Below are positions 10,161 through 21,545 of a stretch of 64,000 bases of DNA, piece by piece. The stretch's first letter is position 1. Each line of letters begins with the position of its first letter. Source of the DNA: Amborella trichopoda (lineage: Eukaryota > Streptophyta > Magnoliopsida > Amborellales > Amborellaceae). The stretch is from NCBI RefSeq assembly GCF_000471905.2, contig NW_006499436.1, positions 3,869,272 through 3,933,271 on the forward strand. The letters are read 5' to 3'. Both the position numbers and the translations under genes were made by a program. The notes beneath the pieces were generated by a model. The model was not told the DNA's origin. It made no database searches and saw only the letters and a program-made list of their open reading frames with translations.

Positions 10161-13100
10161 TTAATAGCCTCCTGGAACATTCAAGGACTCGGTTTGCCTA
10201 ACAAAAAACAAGCCGTCAAGGATCTTAATCTTAGGTTCTGTCCTATTGTCTTGGCGCTGACTGAGACCAAACTCCCCTGCCTTCACTTTCTAATGTTAGA
10301 CTTGTCTGGGGTCTCAAACCTTGCTAATGGGTGGCTCTCCCTGTTGAAGGGGCATCAAGGGGTATTTGGGTAATCTGGGATCCGACTGCCCACTCTCTGT
10401 GCTCATCTCTTGTAGCCAGATTTCTAGTTTCTATCTTGCTTTCTAAGATACCCGATGGTATGCTGTGGAAATTTACCGAAGTAGACCGGTTCTTTGGGAT
10501 GAGCTCAATCTTGTTGCATCCCTCCCACACCCAGCTTGGTGCATTGTGGGAGATTTCAATGTTACTAAGTGGGCTTTTATGAGAAATATCTCCACTAGGA
10601 TCACCTCGACAATGACTGCCTTCTCTGACTTTGTAGCCCATAACAATCTTCTTGACCTACCCATTCAAGGGGCTCAGTTCACCTGGTCCAATCATGCTTC
10701 CTCTCCTCTCTTCAAACTGGACCATTTCTTGGTCTCTTTACTGTGGGACTCTAAGTTTCTAAGGTGTGGCCTTACCCAAACCAACCCCAGACCACTGTCC
10801 CATTTTACTCAATTCTAACCATGCTGAGAGAGGAATCAACTTCTCAAGTTCGAGTTGGCTTGGTTGGAAGAACCCTCTCTTTTACTTAACTTCCCGGCTT
10901 GGTGGCAGCCACTGTCAGACATGGTTGAGGGCTGAAGTTGGTTACAAGATCCAACGCAAGCTCCAAATTTTGAAGGCTCACCTCAAGTCTAGGAGTATGC
11001 AGCTTCCGAGGTTTTTTGGGCCCCATAAAAGCTTGACCATGGCGGCTATCCAGGCCCTAGATACTGTGGAAGAATCAAGGTCCCTTACAGATACTAAATT
11101 TCAGCAAAGGGGAGAACTCAAACTTGAGTACCAAGCTATACTAAAAAGAGAGGAAATTTTTGGGTATCAGAGGTCCAGAATTAAATGGCTGAAGGCCGGT
11201 GACCTTAATACTAGCTTTTTCCATAAGACCACCAATTGTAAGTGTAGAGACAATACTATTTCACACCTTTTAGTGGGGGAAAACCTTCTAGACCAACCCC
11301 TAGAAATTGAGCAAGCAATCCTATCCTATTTCAAAAACTTGTTTTCTGCTCCGCATAACCCCAGACCCATCATGGGAGGGGAAGGCTTGTTGGTTGGAAA
11401 GACCTTTTTCAGAACCTAAGATACTTGCTGCCATTTCTTCCTTGGGCTCAGATAAAGCACCTGATGGGTACCCTTTAGCCCCTTTCAAATTCTTTTGAGA
11501 ATCCTTTAGAGACAATTTCTTGGCTCTCTATGAAGAATTCCACTCTAGGGGGATAATCCACTGTGCTATGAACACCACTTTTCCTAAGACCGAAGGCGAA
11601 ACCTAGCTTAAAGATTTTCCAAGGTCTTGGCCTCTAGGCTCAAATAGGTCCTCCCTTTGGTCATATCTCCAACTCAAAGTGCTTTCATTAAAGATCACCA
11701 GATATTGGATGGGGCCCTAGTGGCTCATGAATGCATACATCCCAAGCATTTGACTAAAGAACCCGAGATCATTGTTAAACTTGACTAGGAGAAGTCTTAT
11801 GATCATGTCGACTAGGATTTACTTGAAGAAACTCAGTCTAGAATGGGCTTCGGTAGTAGGTGGAGAGCATGGATGAGAGCTTGCTACTCTCACCCTCATT
11901 TTTCCATCCTTATCAATGAATCTCCTAAGGGATTCTTCCCCTCTTCTAGGGATCTAAGACAAGGGGACCCCCTCTCCCCTTTCCTTTTTGCTATCTCAGA
12001 AGAAGTTTTCAGTCAATCGATCTCCAAAATGTATGCAGCCGGGCGCATGCAAGGTTTCTCAATCGGGAACCGAGGCCCTACGGTAACTCACCTCCAATAT
12101 GTGGACAATACCTTGGTCTTTTGTAATGCCTTAGCCGAAGAACTACACAACCTCTTTGTGTTTCTCAAGTGCTTCAATTATGCCACGTGGTTCAAACTCA
12201 ATTTCGACAAATCCAAAATGATGGGGCTAGCAGTAGATCCCATCACCCTCTGAAGCTTTGCTAAAAGTTGGGGCTGTGGGGTAGAAGACCTACCCTCTAT
12301 ATTCCTCGGCTTACCTCTTTGCTTAGGGAAACCCAAAAAGAGGTCGTGGTCACACATTATCGACAAGGTGGACCACAAATTAGCAGGGTGGAAAGATCGT
12401 TTCTTATCTCCTAGGGGTAGGCTTACTCTGATCGAAGCTACCTTAGCTAACATCCCAGTCTACCAAATGTCTATCTTCTACATTCCGATGCGTAGATTTT
12501 TCGGGTCGGGTGAGGCCACCACTCATAAGTTCCACCTCATGGCATGGGAGAAGCTTTGCCAACCTAAGAAGTTGGGAGGGCTAGGGATCAAAAACTTGAT
12601 AAAGGAAAACCTAGCTCTGCTAGGAAAGTGCTGGTGGACATTAGTCACCCTCAGGGAACAGCTCTGGATAGACTTCCTCAAGCATAAATATCGACTACCA
12701 AGTTCATCTTGGCCTCCTAGCTGCAGGCTTAATTACAGATCCTCTGGGACTTGGAGATCAATCTGCTCGATCTACCAGGCTTTTAAAACTCGCATCAGGT
12801 TCCACCTGAGAGCTAGTAACCGTGTCCTTTTTTGGCAAGATCTGTGGCTTTAGCATACTCCTCTTATGGATAGATTCCCAATTCTCTATTCTCTTGCCCA
12901 AAGTCAAGGAGCAACTATTGCAGAAGAGATGACTATGATAGGTTCCCGGCGATCCTGGAATCCTTGTCTTCAGAAGGTCTCTGAATGAATTAGAATTTCT
13001 TCTCTTTGCTGAACTTGCGGCTGAACTCCAAGTTATGTTCATCGCTCCCTTAGGGCCTGATCGTATTATTTGGGGCCCATCAGCTGGGACCTTCTCAGTC

Positions 13101-14056
13101 TCCTCTTTTTACCAGGATTTATCGCTGCCTCAAACTTTACCCGTCGCACCAACTTCTGTTGTAGTACAAGCCCCGAAAATTTAGGTCTTTATGTGGTTGG
13201 CCCTCTCCCAGAGGGTGCTCACAGTAGACCATCTTCAAATAACGGGCATTCCTCTTTCTAAACGGTGCGTATTGTGTTTGGCAGATGAGGAAACCAATGC
13301 CCATTTGTTCCTACATTGTCCCTACGCCTTCAATTTGTGGGGGGAACTTCTAAGCCTTTTCAATATCTAGTGGGTGCTTCCGATGTACCATCCATTTTCT
13401 CAGCTCTTCAACCTTTTCCTTGGCCTAAGGCTGGGATTTCGCTCAGGAAATCATCGGTGGCAGCATCGCTTTGGGCTATTTAGAGAGAATGTAACAATAG
13501 AATCTTTCGGGGGGAGTACTCTTTGTAGTACAAGACCTTCGCTAAGCTCAAATCTTCAACTGTGTTCTGGTCAACTAATCACCACAGATTCAAAGGGTTA
13601 TCTACATCAGCCTTTTTTCAAGACTGGATTGCTGTCCTGCAGTACAGCCGCAAGCCCTTGCCTTGGGCGTCCTTTTGGAGACCTCCTCCACTCAGACATC
13701 TCAAGCTCAACTTCAACCTTCTATCTCTAAATCTATTGGTCTCGGTGACTCTATGGAGGCTGAGACGATAGCACTGTTGGAAGGGCTCAAGCTAGTCCAA
13801 CCCCTCTCTTTTCGAGGGAGATACCAAGAATGTCATCTCTTGGGCTCAGGGGCCTTCTTCGTCCCCCCCACCTTGGTTCCTGGCTCAATATTTTAATGAG
13901 ATTGACTACCTCTACAGGGATATGCACACCTCTTGGAGGCATATTTGGATCGAAGGAAACCAGGAAGCAGACACCCTAAGCAAAAGCAACGACGTCAATG
14001 GTCGGAAACTAGCAGAACTTTTAGAATGGACATCTTTTTTTGGGTTGCTGTCTTGA
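10158..14056 (+). pseudogene. LINE ORF2: endonuclease, reverse transcriptase, zf-RVT, RNase H; broken
   Basis: Domains appear in the normal order. The apurinic-type endonuclease shows SWNIQGLG, LTETK, GDFN (about 10546) and PDHCPIL (about 10787). The linker shows IKWLKAGDLNTSFFHK. The reverse transcriptase has a degenerate finger region, then [11 protein letters not shown] and [10 protein letters not shown]. The active site should be Y/F-A-D-D, but the second Asp is Asn (AAT at 12107-12109). The thumb-side block KLGGLGIKNL and a zf-RVT region (KRCVLCLADEETNAHLF) follow. The C-terminus is RNase H (LKLNFN, DSMEAETIALLEGLKL, IEGNQEADTLSK), shortened between its first two motifs. Frameshifts near 10325, 10465 and 10770 and stops at about 11500-11840 inactivate it. 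Confidence 0.92.
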
Positions 14057-14205
14057 TTATCACCTTCTAAAATAAGGATTTTTTATTTTGCCTTTATTTT
14101 TTCTTTTCTTTTTTCCTAATGCATCCGCCTGTGGATTGCCTAGCTCCTTGTACCACGATTCCTACAACTTAAGGTTAACTTTTTCGAAAAAAAAAGTACA
14201 AACTA

Positions 14206-15506
14206 AATAATTAGCAAGAGTTAACCAAACAAGTAAAAGAAAGTAAAACTGGAGATAAGCTTCGTTTATTTGGCAGTTTTGCACAGCATGCTCCACATGT
14301 AAGTGGGTTTAAACATCTATTCAATGAAAACATGATAGGCATAAAGAGTTAATTGGGACCTCATGACCCCTATATTACTTCTAATTATTTTTCATAAACA
14401 AAATATCATTAGCTCAAACCACTGGAACATTACATACATACACAAATTGAGGTGGGTAAGAAGACAGAGCTATCCCAGACAATACATTATTTAACAATAA
14501 GTGCAACTAGACAATGTATATGTCCCCTAAACGTAGTCTGTCCATAATCCAATGGAACTTAGATACATACACAGGTTGAGGTGGGTAAGAAGACAGAACT
14601 ATCCCAGATAATACATTATTTAACAATGAGTGTAAATAGACCATGTATATGTCCAATAAACGTCGTTTGTCCATAATCCAAATGAGTACAAAGTACAAAT
14701 ACAGTTACTTGTCCATGCTTTAGACAAGTTTCAAAAATGTAATACTGTAGCAACACATGCCGCAAAAAGACGATTCCATAATCAATGTTCCTAAGTAGGA
14801 AGTATGCTCACAAGTTTCTCCATGTGCAGATCTCATCTATTGCAATATGTGTTTCAGGATTAAAGCACATAGAGGTACATTGTCACATTATTTCAGAAAG
14901 GGGATTGATAGAATTGTGAGGACTCCTTATACAAAAAGGTATGACTCGTTGACAGAATTGTTGAACATGTGCTTTTCAAAGGCATATGATTTGTTGACAG
15001 AGGTGTTCAACAGGTAAAATCCAAATTGATGGGGATTGGTGATGATCTGTCATTTTAGTAGTAGCACTTTATTATGATCTGTCATTTTAGTAGTAGCACT
15101 TTATTTTATAAAAACCTTTCTTAAATAGTATCTCTATGATATATCAGAAACTGCTTCTTAAAGTTAATGAGCCCATAAGTAATGAATATCATTCTATTGT
15201 TAGTATAACTTTTATAGTAATCTAAAAAAATGAGATTCTGACCTATGCCAACTGAAATTGTATTGGGAGGCTAGAATCAAGTACAGAATAAGGATTGGTA
15301 GATACAACGCTAGAGAAATGATGTGTGCCTAATTATCACTTTAGACAAAGCTATGATGTCTTTATACCAAGAAGATCAATCCCATTAAACAAAGATCACT
15401 TGTCCTGACCATGTTTTAGAGCAAGCAATACATGATGAAACCAACCTCTCCAGAAAAAATGTTTCTAGAATCTCACAAATACAACATTTGATCCACTCCC
15501 CTTCTA
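14206..15506. other. Intron 3 sequence with two tandem duplications
   Basis: A 130-bp unit is duplicated at 14423-14552 and 14553-14681 (both contain GAGGTGGGTAAGAAGACAGA). A 32-bp unit is duplicated at 15042-15073 and 15074-15105 (ATGATCTGTCATTTTAGTAG). Otherwise no gene or element is recognised. Confidence 0.7.
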
Positions 15507-16340
15507 TTTTTTTTAACATTGAGATAGGAAACCGTTACATGAAGTTGCTATGCAAAAAGCAGACAAACAGAGATGTAAAGAGTGGGGGAGATGAGAAAGA
15601 AAACATAAGTATCAAACTGCTGGGGGGCCTATCAAACAAAAAAGGTCACTCCTAGTATAACCATCATATGCTAATTAATCCACTCTGTCATTCACCATTC
15701 ATGGTACATACTAAAAAGCGACCGGCTTCTCTTGACAAAGATCATAGAATCTCCTCTATAGTGTCTGCTAGCTTTGAAGGAGGGGCGCCATCCCTCCAGC
15801 CCAACAAATAAAAATTCGGGAATTAACTTCTGTTGGTGAATGATTTAAAGAAAAGACGCAACTCTGTTAGCATGGCCAAAACTTATGCTCTATTGACACC
15901 TCCAATCCCCGATAGACTTGCATAAGCAATACAATTAAATTCCACCTGATCTCTGATGACACCCCAAAAACCAGAGGGACAAGGATTACCAAAAGAACTC
16001 AGATGAAAGTTGAGTTTAAGTACACCAAGAGGGATGCCACCCAAAAGCATGAATGGGGTTGTCCGGCACACTCGACCTTTTGTCTTTTTCTCATCAAGTC
16101 CATCAGCAAATCTCTAAATTCCTTTTTAATAAGGGCAAAAAGATCATATCTCTTGATTGATTTCTTGCAGCACCCTGTCTAGAGAAATTCCCCTCAAATA
16201 TCTGTTTGTTCGATCTCTCTCAAAAAAAACATCTCCCTGTTCGGCTCTAAGAGTAACCCCCATAAATGGTAACTTTTTTTCTCACTCCCTTGAGGCTATA
16301 AATTTTTCTTTTCCTAAAAAAAGTGTACATGCTTTCTAAC
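15507..16340 (-). mobile_element. LINE 3'-end fragment with RNase H, inverted
   Basis: Read on the minus strand, 16071-15883 encodes GVLKLNFHLSSFGNPCPSGF and WGVIRDQ, the N-terminal strand region of the RNase H domain carried by plant L1-type LINEs. The catalytic Asp usually found in LKLNFDG is His here. The following bases (NRA, VLAMLTELRLF) continue the domain. The 3' end is an A run at 15514-15507 (T run on the plus strand) after a non-coding tail. The right boundary is uncertain; a Lys/Arg-rich reading frame between 16247 and 16447 may belong to the same copy. Confidence 0.75.
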
Positions 16341-17503
16341 CACAGTCCAGTTTTACCCTCACTCATGACAAGCCATTTTGGGAGACAAAGGTCCACATCA
16401 AAAATATGGAAGGCAATGATTTCACACCTACATTCATAAGGATTCAACCAATAGGTCTTGACATAGTTGTTGGAGGCAGAGGTGGGTTCGCGAGCGGGAT
16501 CGGTTTGCGGAACACAGAACCACCATAATAGTGGAAGCTCCCTCAGGTTAGGATCAATGTTTGTACATTCAACAAGTTAAGGACGTAGATCCTAGGATAC
16601 CTCGGAGCAAGATCGCATGTCATTGGGATCGAGGTTTTGACTTGAAGGGATCTAAGCTCAACTATACAAAAACATGATCATTTAACAATATATGATACAA
16701 TTCGGATCAGGCCAATATCTGCTCGATCCATCATCATAAATCTTAGCCTATTACCAATGCCATAGTTATTGGACTTCAATTACTACAATAATACAGTTCA
16801 ATAACATCATACATTTATTAGACTGTAGTTTTTTAATACCATAATTCCAGCATACCACGATATGATGTGCACCACAAAATTGACATATTCTACATAAATA
16901 GATCTATAATACCAAGGAGAGGAGAAGTAGTTCAAATTAAAAGTATCGCTCCTCTCCTTGGAAGTATCCCACAAGCATGTAAACCGAGATCCCATTTTAT
17001 AAGGAGCGAGATCCCTATTTCTCTAAACCCAGCTCCCTCTAAGATCCCTTTGAGGAACTGTGGGAGAGAGTTCCTAAGGTGGGACTATGGCCTTACCCCC
17101 AAGGTTCCCTCAACTATGAGTCGTGATCTAAATGGGGTTAAACTATGGGCAGCTGATACATGCTCAGTAAAAGTTTGGCAGCCACTAGAGCTTCCCATAC
17201 AGTGAATGCTGGCTTGGATGTGCAGAATTGTTACGGGTATTGCTAAATTGCCCAACATTTGAGTCCCCACATTGGAAAACTACAAGAGCTTTGCTTTACC
17301 AGGTTCAGTGCCATACAGTAGCTAAAGTTACAGCAGCACAAAATACAACAACAGCTAAAACAATGAATAAATTGTTAGTTTTCACCTTCAATATATTACA
17401 CAAGAAATCAGATCTCTGGATCATCACAACTTGCAACTGAAGAGTCACATATATTAAGTGTATACCATATATCCAATTGAACCAACAAAGTTAGGTGGTG
17501 TAC
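16341..17503. other. Intron 3 of the host gene, 5' part
   Basis: No gene or recognisable repeat ends, apart from a possible extension of the inverted LINE to about 16450. The intron starts with the donor GTACAC just below 17504. Confidence 0.4.
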
Positions 17504-17633
17504 CTTTTCCCTTTGGCATTGTCAGTGCCCCCCTTGCCTTTCGTGTCCTTCACTTTGCTCTCACCTTTTTGTTTCTTGAGTGTTAGAGATCTGATCAATA
17601 TGTTTGTCTGGTTCGTCTTTATCAATTGCTCCT
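17504..17633 (-). CDS. Host gene exon 3
   Basis: The acceptor CTTTTTCCAG precedes 17633 and the donor AAAAG|GTACACC follows 17504. Two bases complete a Glu codon begun in exon 2, then 42 codons include [16 protein letters not shown] and [18 protein letters not shown], then AG begins an Arg codon. The segment is strongly basic, with 11 Lys in 42 residues, and looks nuclear. There is no stop and no frame break, in contrast to all neighbouring transposon sequences. An LTR element sits only 260 bp upstream in intron 2. Confidence 0.88.
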
Positions 17634-17893
17634 CTGGAAAAAGAACTCAACATGTAATATTTTCACATTAACAATAACAATACGTATCCATTCTAAACGC
17701 AAGCCCATAATTAGATTTAAAAGTACCAGACAAGACAAAAAAAGAATTCCAAGTGGAAAGAAGAGCAATAAAAAAAATCATTAAAATGTGATACAAAAAC
17801 ACACACCCAACAATTCTAGGCTCCAAACGAGCCAGTTGTGTTTCACCCAACATCACCAAGACCGCATTGGACTAGACGTGCCTATTTGGAATC

Positions 17894-18366
17894 TGATGGA
17901 GGGCAAATTATCCTTATTTTTTATTTTTATTTAATTTCCAAAGATGTATATTATAGTTTTAGTTTTAGGATTTATTTCTAGGGTTTTTTAGTTTTTTTAG
18001 GAATTCTATAGTTTTATATATATTTTATTTATTCCATGAGAACTATTTACAAGTACTGTTCACGGGGTACTATTCACAAGGGTAGAATTGTCATTACGAG
18101 TTTTAAGTTACGATAGAATATATGGGTCAATGTATTTTTGTTTGGACACTTTTTGTACTTGGAACAGTAAATTATAAGACATAAGAGGTGTGTGGGGCCT
18201 TGACAGGGTCATATTCCACATGACTTTTAGAAATTGAAAAAAAAAAAAAAGCTTAGGCTTTTGGGACCCTAACTTGGGGTATGGAGAATAAACCTTAGCT
18301 TTCTAGTGCTTATATTTGGCTTTGTTTCTTGCTGATTTTACTGTTCCCTCAAATTCTCCTGCATCA
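17894..18366 (+). repeat. 5' LTR of the compact LTR element
   Basis: It contains a repeated TATTCACAAGG-type segment, TATATATGGGTCAATG, and near the 3' end TTGGGGTATGGAGAATAAACC, which could hold the polyadenylation signal. The copy at 19445 matches it along its whole length with scattered substitutions and small indels, so the insertion is not recent. Confidence 0.9.
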
Positions 18367-18600
18367 AATTGGTATCAAAGCCCGACAATCAGTAAGTGTG
18401 GTACTATAGCAAAAACTGTAGCATAGCACTGTAGCAAATTATTATAGTACGATACTGTAGCGTCGATTTTTGTGCCCTAAATCAACAACAAATCCTAAAT
18501 CATATTGATTTCAGTAGGTTTTTGTTGATCAGCTACCTAAGGTTGTGATTTCGGCGATCCCATGGCAGCAAGAAGGGCCTAGACAAGGGAGGGTTTCGTA

Positions 18601-18969
18601 GATCCGCTCTATGATCCCAGATATTAGAGAATTGAGGAACTTGAAAGGCAAGTTCAGTAGCTGATGCAGCAGTTCGCGAGTCTCAATGATGGGCAAGACA
18701 ATGATCTTTATCCCCAAGAGGATCTCGAGTACAAGCCTTTTCACTTTCGCGCTCCGTGTGTGGAATCGAGTGATGAGGATAGCAACCAAAGACCTAGACG
18801 TGGGGTGCATCACTCTTGCGTTTTCGATTTGAATGACAAGATTTTTTATTTTGACACAGATTGCATGAAAAGTCAACAACTAATAGATTGGGATTCACCA
18901 CCAATCTTCGATTTATACTCAGATGAACAACAAGATTTCTTAGAAGGTCCAATCTATGAAAAAGATTAA
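18601..18969 (+). pseudogene. Gag-like reading frame in the compact LTR element
   Basis: From 18601 the frame has early stops, then is open from the ATG at 18664 to 18969 (about 101 codons). The start (LMQQFASLNDGQ) resembles the coiled N-terminal region of plant Ty3/gypsy gag proteins. The acidic end (PPIFDLYSDEQQDFLEGPIY) resembles the Asp/Glu/Tyr-rich linker found between gag and protease in that group. If so, the middle of gag (capsid and zinc knuckle) has been deleted. No enzyme domain is present. The assignment to gypsy rests on recall of family style, not on a search. Confidence 0.5.
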
Positions 18970-19444
18970 GATGATTGTGAAGATATTTTGAAAGAGGGTG
19001 AAGAATATGGAGAGAAGGCAACAGGAGCACTAATCAAAATCATGGCCTTTGAAGATCTTATCACTTTTGAAGAGGTGGAGCGGTCAACAAATTTAGAGCA
19101 TTGGAATCAAAGTATCGCAGTGGAAGTGTGGTCGACTCAACCACAAATAATGTCCCTGATTTCATAAAGTGATGAAATAGATGTCGAGAAAACCTCTAAA
19201 GGCCAAAAAATTGAGTTTGGAGTATCCTACATGATTTCCAATGGGAGTTCACAAATAGCCAAATTTAATAAATTTGCATCGACTCCTTAATATGCATATC
19301 GGATCCGTTTCTTAAGGAATTCTTTTTACCACAAATAATATTTAATACAACAAAAAAAAAGGGTTGAAGAAGGTGGTTTTGATGTTGAATTCATCTTAGC
19401 ACACTTCCAAACTCAAGGACAAGTTTTCTCCAACCAGGGGAGAA

Positions 19445-19928
19445 TGATGCAGAGCAAATTATCCTTATTTTTTATTTTTTATTTTTATTCAATTTCAAAG
19501 GATGTATATTATAGTTTTAGTTTTAAGGCTTATTTCTAAGGGTTTTAGTTATTTCAAGAATTATAGGATTTTATATTTTTTATTTATTTCATGAGTAATA
19601 TTCATAGGTGCTATTCACCAGTATTGCTCACGAGTAATGTTAACAAGGGTAAAACTGTCATAACAAATTATAAGTTACGTTGGTATATATGGGTCAATGC
19701 ATTATTTGTTTAGACACTTTTTGTACTTGGAACACTAAATTAAGAGGTGTGTGGGGCATTGAGGGGGTCATATTTCACATGACTTTTAGAAATTGAGAAA
19801 AAAAAATCTTAGGTTCTTAGAACCCTAGCTTGGGGTATGGAGAATAAACCCTAGGTTTCTTCGAATGGTGCTTGGGTTTGGCTTTGTTTCTTGATGATTT
19901 TATTGTCCCCTCAAATTCTCATGTATCT
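19445..19928 (+). repeat. 3' LTR of the compact LTR element
   Basis: It matches 17894-18366 from TGATGCAGAGCAAATTATCC through the AATAAACC segment. It ends GTATCT, where the left LTR has GCATCA, so the terminal dinucleotide has decayed. Confidence 0.9.
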
Positions 19929-20071
19929 GACTCGAAACCCTGGAAGCGATGCCCGTACCTATTGGTCGAGAGTATCGTATCAAGGGATCTATCAAACCGG
20001 CATAGAATAGGACAATATGGGATTAATGCCTAGACCAGCAGGCTCAATAGGTCCAAACTGAAAAAGCCAGT

Positions 20072-20194
20072 CCCAATGAAGGTAAAAAATGACCCAATGA
20101 AGGTAAAAAATGACAGATAAGGATAGTTTGTTGGTAAAAAATGACAAATAAGACTACTTTTTTGGTCAAAAATGACAGATAAGAATACTCAACA
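20072..20194. repeat. Minisatellite, 31-bp and 21-bp units
   Basis: CCCAATGAAGGTAAAAAATGA occurs twice with a 21-bp spacing (20072, 20093). The core GGTaAAAAATGACA then recurs at 20102, 20133 and 20164, exactly 31 bp apart. The array ends at the edge of the inverted LINE fragment. Confidence 0.85.
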
Positions 20195-21545
20195 AGTGGG
20201 CATCACTCTCTTCATCTTCAAAACACATCACGCACCTATTTGGGATGGGCAGACCCCTTGTTTGTAGCTGGTCAACAGTAAGGACCTCTTCAGAGGGGCC
20301 TACCAGTTGAACACTTGGATTCTTAGTAGGGCAATGGAGGACCAAGCTTGGACTGCAATGGAAGTGGGCGCTAGGGGCAAAGTAGGCGGTTGAATAAGTG
20401 TATGGTCAAAGGATGAGACCGTGAAGACCCCAAAAGGGCTTGGGGTCCAGATAATACCGTCAGTACCCTACTGAGAAAGGAAAGTATAATGGAGGGTGGA
20501 AGCCGGGCTAGCAAATTCTAGTATTTCAAGGTCATTGGGAGCTCTTCTAAAAGTTGGGTTCCAGGTTCTAGAAGGCCCTGATATAATCATTACATCAGCC
20601 ACAAAAAGCCACTTGGTCACGGGCCAGGCTAGAAAGGGAAGGGTAAAGATCTTTCAAAGGGGTATGGCCAATCCAAAGGTCGGACCAAAACTTAATTCTA
20701 GCCCACCGTTAGGATGGACTCAAATGAGGTTTTTGAAGAGGTTGTGGGATGAGAAAATGGATTTCCACACCCCCAACGATCTGTTGTTGGCCCTGCAATC
20801 AGGCAGGCGATATTTGTGCCGAAGGGTCTACATCCAAAGTTGATCTCCTTGTGTAGCAAGGCGCCACCACCATTTACCAAGCATGGCTACATTATGTTTC
20901 CTTAGGTTCTGGATGCCGAGTCCACCTAAGCGCTTTTGCGAGCATAGTTTGTCCCACGAGACAAGATGAAACTTGAGAGTTGAAGAGTCACCCGACCAAA
21001 TAAATCTTTGCATGAGGTTGCTCAAGGTGAAGGGTCCCAGCAGCCAGCATGTGAAAAAGCGACATTTGGTACACCAAAACGTTTGCAAAGGTAGCCTTAA
21101 TGAGAATAAGCCTACCTGCAGGGGATAAGAAGCGGCTTTCCAGCCAGCTAGCCTACAGTCTACCTTATCAATGATGTGGGACTACAATCTTTTCTTCGGC
21201 TTGCCAATGCAAAGACGCAGGCCTAAATAACTTGACGGCAGGGATTCTGCCTGGCAACCCCAACTATTTGTGAACTCCTGAGTAGCTTGGGGATCCAAAG
21301 CTACACCAATCAATTTGGATTTTTCAAGGTTAACGTTGAAACCCATGGCAAACTCGCAGCGCTTAAGAAAGATGAGGAGGTTGTCTACTTCCTGCCGACT
21401 GGCCCCACAAACTATGAGAGTATCATTGGCATATTGAAGGAGAGTGATTGTCGAGCCACAAGGACCGCTTTTAAAGCCATGTAGACGGCCGGAGTTGAAT
21501 ATATGCGAAGAGTTCATCAAGTTCCTCTTGCATAATGGAATACCT
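20195..21545 (-). mobile_element. LINE ORF2 fragment (RT core to zf-RVT), inverted
   Basis: Read on the minus strand from 21545, the order is LQYANDTLIVC (RT active site with the first Asp changed to Asn, 21425-21427), GFNVNLEKSKLIGV, SSYLGLRLCIGKPKK, then WSGDSSTLKFHLVSWDKLC, KRLGGLGIQNLRK and WWWRLATQGDQLW, and finally a degenerate zf-RVT region near 20200-20300. The order and motifs match the full-length LINE at 7361-14192, so it belongs to the same clade. It lacks the endonuclease and the RNase H, and many stops are present. Confidence 0.9.

Larger units (their letters stand above)
7361..14192 (+). mobile_element. Full-length L1-type LINE with 13-bp target-site duplications
   Basis: The element is bounded by AAAGTACAAACTA at 7348-7360 and again at 14193-14205, after a terminal A run (14187-14195). 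The exact 3' edge is blurred because the A run merges with the duplication. The order is: a short 5' leader, a tandemly repeated 5' part of ORF1, ORF1 with a DUF4283-like region and a proline-rich C-terminus, then ORF2 with endonuclease, reverse transcriptase, zf-RVT and RNase H, then about 135 bp of 3' UTR. At 6.8 kb with both ends present it is essentially full length, which is unusual because most LINE copies are 5' truncated. Many stops and frameshifts make it inactive. It lies in intron 3 of the host gene, on the opposite strand. Confidence 0.93.
17894..19928 (+). mobile_element. Compact non-autonomous LTR retrotransposon (gypsy-type deletion derivative)
   Basis: Two LTRs of about 473 bp (17894-18366) and 484 bp (19445-19928) flank about 1.08 kb. 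Each LTR starts TGATG; the left one ends CATCA, its inverted match. The flanks are GAATC (17889-17893) and GACTC (19929-19933), a 5-bp target-site duplication with one mismatch. Directly after the left LTR is TTGGTATCAAAGCC, a primer-binding site for initiator tRNA-Met. Directly before the right LTR is the purine-rich ACCAGGGGAGAA. With no protease, reverse transcriptase or integrase, it would depend on a relative. Confidence 0.9.
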
